A stretch of DNA of 13,763 bases from Bacteroidales bacterium (GTDB taxonomy: Bacteria > Bacteroidota > Bacteroidia > Bacteroidales > UBA1556), in NCBI GenBank assembly GCA_023145955.1, contig JAGLDA010000061.1, forward strand, positions 1 to 13,763. The letters run 5' to 3'. Positions 6,927 through 13,666 of the stretch are shown in pieces. The translations under genes were made by a program, and so were the position numbers. The notes beneath the pieces were generated by a model. That model had not been told where the DNA came from, did not search any database, and was given only the letters and a program-made list of their open reading frames with translations. Positions within the stretch are counted from its first letter, which is position 1, and the number at the start of each line of letters is the position of its first letter.

Positions 6927-7733
6927 ATGAACAATTTTAGTACTAATATAAAGCTATTACGCAAGCGTAAAAAGCGTACTCAAGACGAAGTTGCTAATGC
7001 TTTGGATATGTATCGTTCAACTCTTAGTGGTTACGAAAATGAGGTGTCAAAACCGTCGGTGGAAGTTCTTGTGTCGTTTTCTACATTTTTTAATGTGGCT
7101 ATTGATACACTAATAAAAGTGGACCTATCGAAATTGCCTGAGAGTCAAATTTCGCAGCTTGAGCGAGGTTATGATGTGTTTTTTAAGGGTAGTAATCTGA
7201 GAATATTGGCATCAACAGTAGGGGATGATAACGAAGAAAACATTGAGTTAGTTCCAGAAAAAGCAACAGCAGGATATAGCAGCGGTTTTGCTGACCCTGA
7301 ATATATTAAAGTGCTGCCTACTTTTAGGCTTCCTTTTTTGAGTAAGGAGAAGAAATATCGTAGTTTTCAGATTAGTGGAGATTCCATGCTTCCTATTCCT
7401 GATGGTGCATATATTACTGCCGAGTATATACAAAACTGGCAATATATAAAAAATGGTAAACCATATATTGTACTTACTATTGATGATGGTATTGTATTTA
7501 AGATTGTAGAAAACCATATAGCCGATAAGGGAGTTCTTAAGCTAATTTCATTAAATACTATTTATGAGCCATACGAAATTGAAATTAGTAAGGTAAGAGA
7601 GATATGGAGTTTTGTAAACTTTATTAGTGGGGAAATGCCTCAGGCTAATCAGCCAATAGACCAAATAGCTGCAAGTATTCAAGAATTGCGCAAGGAGATG
7701 AAAGCAATACAAATAAAAATGCAATTTAATTAG
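6927..7733 (+). CDS. LexA/CI-type transcriptional regulator (HTH_XRE plus S24 peptidase domain)
   Basis: A 268-residue repressor-like protein. Residues 7-62 form an XRE-type helix-turn-helix (LLRKRKKRTQDEVANAL, then a recognition region around STLSGYENEVSKPS). A linker leads to an S24 LexA-like domain (about 110-235): a possible self-cleavage site Ala115-Gly116 (TAGYSSG), the catalytic serine S153 in GDSMLP, and the lysine K192 in GIVFKIV. The spacings (37 residues from site to Ser, 39 from Ser to Lys) match LexA closely, so RecA-stimulated self-cleavage is plausible. Residues about 245-268 are a charged helix with coiled-coil character beyond the usual S24 end. It has its own TACCTTTG promoter and is followed by a YhbP-family gene after 5 bp. 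With no phage genes nearby it looks like a chromosomal stress regulator rather than a prophage repressor. The target genes are not known. Confidence 0.9.
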   Translation: MNNFSTNIKLLRKRKKRTQDEVANALDMYRSTLSGYENEVSKPSVEVLVSFSTFFNVAIDTLIKVDLSKLPESQISQLERGYDVFFKGSNLRILASTVGDDNEENIELVPEKATAGYSSGFADPEYIKVLPTFRLPFLSKEKKYRSFQISGDSMLPIPDGAYITAEYIQNWQYIKNGKPYIVLTIDDGIVFKIVENHIADKGVLKLISLNTIYEPYEIEISKVREIWSFVNFISGEMPQANQPIDQIAASIQELRKEMKAIQIKMQFN

Positions 7734-7738
7734 AAAAA

Positions 7739-8164
7739 ATGGATAAAAAGATAACAGATTTCATTGGCGAACATCATGTGCTAACAATAACTACATCCGA
7801 TAACAATCAGCCTTATACAGCAAACTGCTTCTTTGTATATGATAAAGAAAATATAAGTTTCCTGTTTACTAGTGACCCTAAAACTCGCCACGGTATAGAG
7901 ATGCTGCAAAACAGTAAAGTAGCAGCTAATATAGTGCTTGAGACCAAAGCTGTTGGTAAAATTCAGGGCCTACAAATTACAGGTGAAGTAGAGGCGTTAA
8001 CTGGTTCTGCTGATAAGAAAGCAAAGTTGAAATATTTAAAATCATATCCATATGCTATTCTTAAACTAGAAACTATGTGGGAGTTAAAGGTGAATTTTTA
8101 TAAATTAACAGACAATAGATTGGGATTTGGAAAAAAACTGATTTGGAAAAAAAGTGAAGGGTGA
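7739..8164 (+). CDS. yhbP: YhbP/UPF0306-family protein, pyridoxamine-phosphate-oxidase-like split barrel
   Basis: A 141-residue protein with the length and motifs of E. coli YhbP: an N-terminal EHHVLTITT strand (11-19), YTANCFFVYD (26-35), KTRH (48-51), the IQGLQITGEVE segment (75-85), and the strongly conserved end KLTDNRLGFGKKLIW (122-136). The fold is the FMN-binding split barrel shared with PNPOx and HutZ-type proteins. Family members are thought to bind flavin or act on small redox substrates, but the biochemical role of YhbP itself is not settled. It starts 5 bp after the S24 regulator gene and should be co-transcribed with it, which suggests stress-linked expression. Its last codons and stop lie in a degenerate GTGAAGGG-like repeat that leads into the tandem array downstream, so the C-terminal tail may vary between strains. 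Confidence 0.88.
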   Translation: MDKKITDFIGEHHVLTITTSDNNQPYTANCFFVYDKENISFLFTSDPKTRHGIEMLQNSKVAANIVLETKAVGKIQGLQITGEVEALTGSADKKAKLKYLKSYPYAILKLETMWELKVNFYKLTDNRLGFGKKLIWKKSEG

Positions 8165-8303
8165 AAGGTGAAAAGCGAATAATTAAGAATTAGAAATTAA
8201 GAATTAGAAATTAAGAATTGAAATTAAGAATTAGAAATTAAGAATTAGAAATTAAGAATTAGAAATTAAGAATTGAAATTAAGAATTAGAAATTAAGAAT
8301 TGC
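8155..8303. repeat. GTGAAGGG-like repeat followed by nine-unit AATTAAGAATTAGA tandem array
   Basis: The array starts at 8181 and ends at 8303. Its units are 14 bp (AATTAAGAATTAGA) or 13 bp (AATTAAGAATTGA, one A lost), in the order 14, 14, 13, 14, 14, 14, 13, 14, then a last shortened unit ending ATTGC. It follows the stop of the YhbP gene, which itself lies in a short GTGAAGG/GTGAAAGG stretch (8154-8176). TGAAGGGTGAA (8155-8165) and the AATTAAGAATT unit both recur in the 5839-5921 gap, so this is a repeat family rather than a single event. It is too short and too low in complexity for a CRISPR array. It sits between convergent genes. Confidence 0.85.
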
Positions 8304-8322
8304 TAAATTGTCGGATTGAGTG

Positions 8323-8379
8323 ATTAATTTTGCAAAAATAGAAACTATAATTATTTATGAAATATTTGGCAAAATTAAT
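8323..8379. repeat. 11-bp inverted repeat in the convergent gap
   Basis: ATTAATTTTGC (8323-8333) and GCAAAATTAAT (8369-8379) are perfect inverted repeats around a 35-bp spacer. The left arm overlaps the orphan promoter box. The AT-rich stem between convergent genes could serve as a weak bidirectional terminator, but no U-run marks it as one. Confidence 0.35.
8325..8332 (+). promoter_or_regulatory. Orphan -7 box TAATTTTG (with TTG at 8300-8302)
   Basis: A perfect TAnnTTTG on the plus strand with a TTG 22 bp upstream, in the gap between convergent genes. It ends 24 bp before an ATG, the same geometry as the promoters of the real genes here, although no long gene follows. TGTCGGAT (8309-8316), shared with the regulator promoter, lies between its two elements. 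Confidence 0.45.
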
Positions 8380-8413
8380 TGTATCAAAGGCTGTACCGAA
8401 GGCTGAAAATTAA
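8357..8413 (+). CDS. 18-codon reading frame behind an orphan promoter (small peptide or gene remnant)
   Basis: The frame reads MKYLAKLIVSKAVPKAEN and stops in an AT-rich AATTAATAATTAA stretch. It would be dismissed as chance but for the TAATTTTG box and TTG at the spacing seen at genuine genes in this window. It may be a very small peptide gene, or the 5' stub of a gene whose rest was lost when repeats grew or recombined here. The peptide is basic with a short hydrophobic middle and matches nothing I recognise. Confidence 0.2.
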   Translation: MKYLAKLIVSKAVPKAEN

Positions 8414-8423
8414 TAATTAATAA

Positions 8424-10517
8424 TTAAAATTTCCACATAAGTTGTGCAGTGATTTCGCTACGAGTGTTGCCATTAATTTGCTCTAGGCCACTACTAATAG
8501 TTTTTCTTTGTGTATAGAATGTTTGTGAATAATGAAGCCAGAAACTTAAATTTTTATTCATCGTGTATTTCATTAAAACATAATATCGCTGCCCTTGGTA
8601 CATATAAGCTGGAACGCTAAATTTATATAGTACATTATGCTCGTAGGCATAAATTCGAGTATCATAATCATCGGTATTGAATACGGCGTATCTAAACGAA
8701 AATTTCAATGGTAACTTCTTGAAAGAGTACTGTATATCTTGGTATATTAAGTATCCATTACTTTTGTTCAGTATTTCGTTATTATAAGTAGAAAATGCAA
8801 GTCTACTGCTAAGCTTTATACTACTATTTGGTTTATAAGATATATTAAATCTAAAATTGCTTTTAGTAACGGTATTCACATTTTGGAATATATTTACATC
8901 ATCAGAGCTATTTAGCATTTTTTCCTCTAGTTTGTATCTTAAATAGAAGTTTAGCTTCCTATTAACCATGCGCATATATTGAGCAGAAAACTCGTTACCA
9001 TACGAAGGAGTATTAATTCTATATTTCAGCCACGGAAATTTGAAAATATCATAGTATAAAACAAAATTACTCTTTGTGCCAATATGTATCTGAGTGCCTA
9101 AATATAATCCTTCTTCATTTTGGGCTCGTCCTCCTTCGGCTATGGCTATAGCATAGAAATTTTGATATTCTTTTTGGTAGTTTCGGTATAAAATAGTGAA
9201 GCTTAGGCGTGGATTAAGATTAAAAAGAGAACCAATTATTAATGCTTTACCTTTGTTTTTACTAATAGCAGCTTCACCAAAAATACTAAAATATTTTGTG
9301 GCATAGGATGCATCAATTCCAGTATTAAGGTTTTGCTTACCTTGAAAATCATAATACTGATATGGCTTAGTTTCTTTTAGAAGTTCTTTATTAAATATTG
9401 TAGCAAAACTTGTTATACCTACTCTAAAACCACTTTTTTTATAGTGTATATTTGCTCCAATAATTTGTTCATTTATGGCATGTTTTTTCGCTACCTCATC
9501 GGGAGTACGATGCATTCCACTTTCTTGTATAGTAGCAAATACCAATTCATCTGTATTACTAGTATCTTTAATATTTAGTCCTGCGTCAAGTCCCTTATTG
9601 GAGTAAAATGCAGTTAGATCAATATCTTTGTTAATAGCGATGGTAGCAGCAGCTCCTCTAAAAAATAATACCTCGTTAGCGGAGGTGTTTGCTCTAAGTC
9701 CTCGAGCTTGCCGTTGTAAGTTAATGGATGTTGCTGATTTTCCAAATGCTAAGCCCGACCAAAGTGTTAATCCCTGTCCAAACTCCAGGTGGTAATCACC
9801 TAATGCTAGCGCTTTTAGTTTGCCTATATCTTTAATAAAAAAGTGAGCTGAATAGAAATCGAAACCTTGCTTATTGCTTCCTTTAAAAAACTCCTCACCA
9901 GCATCTTTATCGCCTAAAATACCAAAACTAATAATATCTCTATATTTATATCTATAGCGCATATAAAGCTTATCTTTACTGCCTAAATATCTCCTGTTTG
10001 GATATTCATTGAGCTCTTTGTCACTAATTGAAGTATATCCAACTTGCTGCTCAAGCACTCGCCCATATCTTGTAATTACTTGGTTTTTGCCATATTTTAG
10101 CATATTGTCAATACTTAGCTTTTGTTTTTTCTCAACAATACTAAAGGTGATAAATGGTTGTATATCCAATATTATATTAGTATAAAAACCATCTAAATAT
10201 TTAAGCTCATATATTGTTTGAAAACCTCCTAGTTTTTCTCTAGCATCAATCAATACAATAATCTGATTTTCATTAAGAAATAGGAGAGAGCGTAATTGTT
10301 CTTCTGTAGCAATATTTATATTTATAGGGTTTTCATATAGATATAGAAAATGGTCATAGAGTTCCGAAAAATCAAATTCCATATCTGTTTTAGCAGACAG
10401 TTCTTCTATTCGTTGGTCTATAATCTCTTTGGCAATAACTTCTTCTTGAGCAAATGCCGAAACAGACGCTATAACAAACGCAAAATAAATAATCAATATT
10501 TTGTATAAATATCTCAA
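8424..10517 (-). CDS. Helix-hairpin-helix domain protein with C-terminal outer-membrane beta-barrel
   Basis: A 697-residue exported protein. A signal peptide (1-23, cleavage after ASVSAFA) leads to an acidic helical segment and a helix-hairpin-helix region (about 61-124) opening with NINIATEEQL, which is typical of ComEA-like HHH domains. The GIG turns that contact DNA in ComEA are replaced by FLNE (80-83) and DGFY (109-112), so DNA binding is doubtful. Residues about 140-697 are alternating aromatic and polar strands of a large beta-barrel, with a conserved block around GDYHLEFGQGLTLWSG (240-255) and ANTSANEVLFFRGAA (276-290). The chain ends in Trp-Lys-Phe, the aromatic C-terminus of outer-membrane barrels. 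It lies 7 bp after a PorV/PorQ-like barrel gene. Similar proteins are common in Bacteroidota and usually labelled only by the HHH domain; I know of no established function. The signal peptide, HHH region and barrel are clear, the role is not. Confidence 0.85.
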   Translation of the reverse strand: MRYLYKILIIYFAFVIASVSAFAQEEVIAKEIIDQRIEELSAKTDMEFDFSELYDHFLYLYENPININIATEEQLRSLLFLNENQIIVLIDAREKLGGFQTIYELKYLDGFYTNIILDIQPFITFSIVEKKQKLSIDNMLKYGKNQVITRYGRVLEQQVGYTSISDKELNEYPNRRYLGSKDKLYMRYRYKYRDIISFGILGDKDAGEEFFKGSNKQGFDFYSAHFFIKDIGKLKALALGDYHLEFGQGLTLWSGLAFGKSATSINLQRQARGLRANTSANEVLFFRGAAATIAINKDIDLTAFYSNKGLDAGLNIKDTSNTDELVFATIQESGMHRTPDEVAKKHAINEQIIGANIHYKKSGFRVGITSFATIFNKELLKETKPYQYYDFQGKQNLNTGIDASYATKYFSIFGEAAISKNKGKALIIGSLFNLNPRLSFTILYRNYQKEYQNFYAIAIAEGGRAQNEEGLYLGTQIHIGTKSNFVLYYDIFKFPWLKYRINTPSYGNEFSAQYMRMVNRKLNFYLRYKLEEKMLNSSDDVNIFQNVNTVTKSNFRFNISYKPNSSIKLSSRLAFSTYNNEILNKSNGYLIYQDIQYSFKKLPLKFSFRYAVFNTDDYDTRIYAYEHNVLYKFSVPAYMYQGQRYYVLMKYTMNKNLSFWLHYSQTFYTQRKTISSGLEQINGNTRSEITAQLMWKF

Positions 10518-10524
10518 CTTCAGT

Positions 10525-11346
10525 TTATTTATTGGTTCTATAGAAAAGTGAAATTTGTGGAGAATATCCCAATGTTTGATTCATAGATGAGCTAAAATCT
10601 AGTCTAATATTTTTGAAATTAAGGCCAACACCAAAGCTAAATATATTTGGACCACTACCAACACCAATGCGAGTGTATAGAATTTCTTTAATTCGATATT
10701 CTAAGCCAGCAATAATTGCAATATCACTATCAATATCGCTTTGAATCTCTCCAATAGCTATAAAATTATCCGCCAATTCCCACTCTACGCCTAGCTTTAT
10801 AAGAGCAGGTATTCTTTCGTTATTATAGTCATTTAGCTTAGCTTGAATAGGATTGAAAACATGTGCTCCAAGTGTAACTGTTTCAGTTAGTTTAGCAATT
10901 ATTCCTACTTCAAAAGAAAAAATATCTTTTGAACCATATTCATTACCTATATCCGTTCTCAAATAATCCATTTGCACACCAACAGCAAACCGCTCAGAAA
11001 GAGCCATGCCATATGCTATACCAACCTTGCTTTCGCTATATTGTGAATATCCAAAATGTACAATGTTTAATGCAAAAGACCCTTTATTAGTAGGCATTAC
11101 AACAGAGATTGTGTTAAGGCTTAGCTCCTTAACTAAAAAGCTATTTTCGTAATAAAAACCTGCTCCCCATTGCTTATTATAACCCAAGGTAGCTTGGTTA
11201 TTTATTGCTCCCCAGAACCCACAATTAGCCACACCACTGCCAGCCATTGCTGATGATCTAGCACCTAAATTTTTAGCATTATGTTGCGTAAAGCTAGGTA
11301 ATAAAATGAATGTAAATATAAAGGTGAATAGTAAACGTATTGCCAT
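10525..11346 (-). CDS. PorV/PorQ-like outer-membrane beta-barrel protein
   Basis: A 273-residue protein with a signal peptide (1-20, LLPSFT before QHNAKN). The segment GARSSAMAGSGVA...WGAINNQATLG (28-55) is the N-terminal signature shape of PorV/PorQ/FadL-like barrels (normally GAR..GMGGA..A..DD..A..WNPAGL). The remainder alternates short amphipathic strands and turns to the C-terminal ISLFYRTNK. PorV and PorQ work with type IX secretion: PorV is the shuttle that hands cargo to the attachment complex. This protein is shorter than PorV and may be a paralogue with another job. It precedes the HHH/barrel gene by 7 bp, so they are probably co-transcribed and may act together at the outer membrane. 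A TATCTTAG box (11373-11380), one mismatch from consensus, lies 26 bp upstream. Confidence 0.75.
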   Translation of the reverse strand: MAIRLLFTFIFTFILLPSFTQHNAKNLGARSSAMAGSGVANCGFWGAINNQATLGYNKQWGAGFYYENSFLVKELSLNTISVVMPTNKGSFALNIVHFGYSQYSESKVGIAYGMALSERFAVGVQMDYLRTDIGNEYGSKDIFSFEVGIIAKLTETVTLGAHVFNPIQAKLNDYNNERIPALIKLGVEWELADNFIAIGEIQSDIDSDIAIIAGLEYRIKEILYTRIGVGSGPNIFSFGVGLNFKNIRLDFSSSMNQTLGYSPQISLFYRTNK

Positions 11347-11372
11347 TTTAGCTTTGTTGATTTATAGTCGGG

Positions 11373-11380
11373 CTAAGATA
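11373..11380 (-). promoter_or_regulatory. Near-consensus -7 box TATCTTAG for the PorV-like/HHH operon
   Basis: One mismatch from TAnnTTTG, but at 26 bp from the start codon, the same distance as the perfect boxes elsewhere in the window. No TTG -33 element was seen. Confidence 0.4.
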
Positions 11381-11494
11381 CAAAAAAAGATTACTTTAGC
11401 TTCGTTAATTGCGTCTGTGATTTATTCTTAATAACTATCATTCTTATCATAGGCTCAAAATGTATTGTTTTTTAATAATTATAAATATTTAATC

Positions 11495-12118
11495 ATGAAA
11501 ATTGAGAAAAAAATCATCCTTATTCTATTTGCATTTTCGATGTTTGCATTTACAAAAACTAGTGTAGCTGATGAACTTATAAGAGGATATAAATATCCTG
11601 GGTATATAGTTCAAAATAATGATGATACCTTATATGGTTATATCATTTTTAGAGATTATGACACTAACCAAAACAAATGTGAGTTTTATAATAATGAAAC
11701 TGATAAAAAACCTGTTAAGAAATACAAGCCTAAAGAATTGAAAGCATACTTAATAGGTGATGTATTATACAAAACTATAAATTATAGTGGAGGTCTTATG
11801 TCAAAGCCTTTACGTTTTTTACGAGTATTTATTGACGGAAAGATAACCTTATTTAATTTTTATGAGGAGGGTTCAATCCCTTATAATAAAGAGAGGGAGC
11901 ACACTGTAGTTTACTATAAATGGAATGACAAAAAGTATCCTAAGCCTTTTACTAGCGAAAAATTTGTATTTAAATATGCAAAGAAAATGGCTGCATTTAT
12001 TGCCGATAATAAAGAATTGTCAGCAAAAGTGTTGAATAAGGAAAAAGGATATGGATTGGTAGATATCTATAATACTATAGAAGAGTATAATGAGTGGTAT
12101 ATAGTTAATAATCAATAA
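11495..12118 (+). CDS. Secreted protein of unknown function, Bacteroidota type
   Basis: A 207-residue protein with a signal peptide (MKIEKKIILILFAFSMFAF, cleavage probably after SVA near residue 25). The mature part begins GYKYPGYIVQNNDDTLYGYI, resembling a group of Bacteroidota secreted proteins that open with GYIV..NGDTI.G.I; the next part (CEFYN...KKYKPKELKAYLIGDVLY) fits the same pattern. I know of no defined function. The reading frame can be extended upstream to a TTG at 11465, but the ATG at 11495 starts a normal signal peptide, so I use it. The stop is 10 bp before the next gene, with which it should form an operon. No good TAnnTTTG box was found upstream. It is divergent from the PorV-like/HHH operon. 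Confidence 0.75.
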   Translation: MKIEKKIILILFAFSMFAFTKTSVADELIRGYKYPGYIVQNNDDTLYGYIIFRDYDTNQNKCEFYNNETDKKPVKKYKPKELKAYLIGDVLYKTINYSGGLMSKPLRFLRVFIDGKITLFNFYEEGSIPYNKEREHTVVYYKWNDKKYPKPFTSEKFVFKYAKKMAAFIADNKELSAKVLNKEKGYGLVDIYNTIEEYNEWYIVNNQ

Positions 12119-12128
12119 ATAAGAGGCT

Positions 12129-13619
12129 ATGTATAATATAAAATCAGTATTTGTAATAGTAATTATTCTTTTGTTAAGTATAGCTTCTATAGCTCAAACA
12201 ATCTCTTTTGTAGAGCCACGATTCAAACTAAAAAGTACAGCTCCAATGATTTCCAGTTTCGATAATAACGGAAAGCATTATATTCTTTATGAATCTTATA
12301 ATTCAAAGGCTCCATTAAGGGTAGATTTGCAATTGGATTCCTATGATGAAAACGGGAAGCCTTTAAATTCATTTATGATTGATGAAACAATGAATGGTGC
12401 TGAACCTAATTATTTTGAAGGTGTGTTTCCTATAGCAGGCAAGATTGTGTTGTTTAAAATGGGTTATGATACAAAAACTAAGAAAACTAATTTGTATGCA
12501 TACACTCTTGATGATGAGGGGAATAAAGGGGAGGAGAAGTTTCTTACTTTTATTCAAGGATTAAGTATGTTTAACTCAGGAAGCTTTAATGTGGTTACAA
12601 GTCCCGATACTAAAAAAATATTAGTATTTAGTAATTTGCCTCATGTAAAAAAACAGAATGAAAAGATTGCATTTGCAGTTTTTGATTCAGATTTAAATAT
12701 TATTAATAGCAAAGAGATTGAGCTACCATACATTTCTAGAAAAAACAAGGTGAATCATGCGTTTATAAATAATGAGGGTAATGTGTTTATATTGAAAAAA
12801 GTATATGCTAAGAAGAAAATCCCTGATTTGGAAATGGTATTTGTATATAGCCCCGAATTGGAATTGGTAAAGGAATCGGCTCATATTATTGGAAATATTG
12901 GTGTTATATCTACATATAAATCAATGATAAACTCTGAAGGAAATCTTGTTTTTGGTGGACTATATTATGATTATAAAAAATCAGGTTTTAATGTAAAGGA
13001 TCCCGATGGTACATTTATCTCTTCATTAAAAGCAAATGGAGAACTAGTGTCAAATTATAATGCTCAAACATATAGTGGTTCTTTTATAACAAATCAGATT
13101 CTAAATGATGCCTTAGGCAATCATTATTTACTGCTTGAAAGTGTGCTTGAAAAAAATGAAACTGTAGGTAGTGGAACCGCTCCTACCTATAATAAAATTT
13201 ATACAAATAAGGATGCCTTTGTAGTAAAATATAGCTCTAATAATACCTTTGATTGGATATATAAAATTGCACGTGATGCTCAAACCTCTACCAACGATAA
13301 TGCAAAATCATATAGAATGTGGGCAACAGTATTACCATCAAATAAGATAGCTGTTTTTTATAAGGATTCGTGGGCAAGGCATGATGGTGTTAAACGAAAT
13401 GTTATAACTCCACCAGTAATCTATTGGCGAGGAAATATAATTGAAACAATAACAACAGAAGGACAGCTTGAGTCAAAGCATCTTATTCGCGATCAACGTT
13501 TTGGAGGAGACATAGGCAAGTATTTCTTTATGCCACAAACAGGATATATGCTTAAAGGTAGTATTAGAATGATCTCTTTTAGAAATAATGAACTAGTATC
13601 TACAATAATAGAATTATAG
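12129..13619 (+). CDS. Secreted beta-rich protein of unknown function, possible beta-propeller
   Basis: A 496-residue protein with a clear signal peptide (1-23, IASIAQ before TISFVEP). The mature chain is a series of short strand-turn-strand blocks with repeated small motifs: DENGKPL (73-79), DDEGNKGE (128-135), DSDLNI (186-191), NNEGNVFILKK (214-224), NSEGNLVFGGLYY (268-280), KANGELV (301-307), NDALGNHYLLLES (326-338) and LPSNKIAVFYKDS (402-414). Spacing of roughly 45-60 residues suggests propeller blades, which is inference from pattern only. No enzyme motif, lipobox or type IX secretion C-terminal domain is seen, so it is probably soluble and periplasmic. It follows the unknown secreted protein gene by 10 bp and probably acts with it. 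Confidence 0.78.
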   Translation: MYNIKSVFVIVIILLLSIASIAQTISFVEPRFKLKSTAPMISSFDNNGKHYILYESYNSKAPLRVDLQLDSYDENGKPLNSFMIDETMNGAEPNYFEGVFPIAGKIVLFKMGYDTKTKKTNLYAYTLDDEGNKGEEKFLTFIQGLSMFNSGSFNVVTSPDTKKILVFSNLPHVKKQNEKIAFAVFDSDLNIINSKEIELPYISRKNKVNHAFINNEGNVFILKKVYAKKKIPDLEMVFVYSPELELVKESAHIIGNIGVISTYKSMINSEGNLVFGGLYYDYKKSGFNVKDPDGTFISSLKANGELVSNYNAQTYSGSFITNQILNDALGNHYLLLESVLEKNETVGSGTAPTYNKIYTNKDAFVVKYSSNNTFDWIYKIARDAQTSTNDNAKSYRMWATVLPSNKIAVFYKDSWARHDGVKRNVITPPVIYWRGNIIETITTEGQLESKHLIRDQRFGGDIGKYFFMPQTGYMLKGSIRMISFRNNELVSTIIEL

Positions 13620-13666
13620 GGCACTACAGGATTTAGAGTGATAAAAATTTACATATTGATAATACC

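Noticed and set aside
6927..7733. Prophage repressor
   Set aside because: No integrase, phage structural genes or attachment repeats are visible; neighbours are ordinary chromosomal genes.
8181..8303. CRISPR array
   Set aside because: Units are 13-14 bp with no spacers and no cas genes; it is a simple tandem repeat.
10077..10517. ComEA-like DNA-uptake receptor call for the HHH protein
   Set aside because: The HHH turns lack the GIG residues used for DNA contact and the protein continues into a barrel, so I only call the domain.
11380..11395. A7 run and nearby TACTTTAG as promoters of the plus-strand secreted operon
   Set aside because: The box has a mismatch and lies about 100 bp from the start codon, unlike the 24-30 bp spacing seen at other genes.
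11465..11494. TTG start adding ten residues to the 207-residue secreted protein
   Set aside because: The ATG at 11495 starts a standard signal peptide; the extra residues put a polar aromatic stretch before it.
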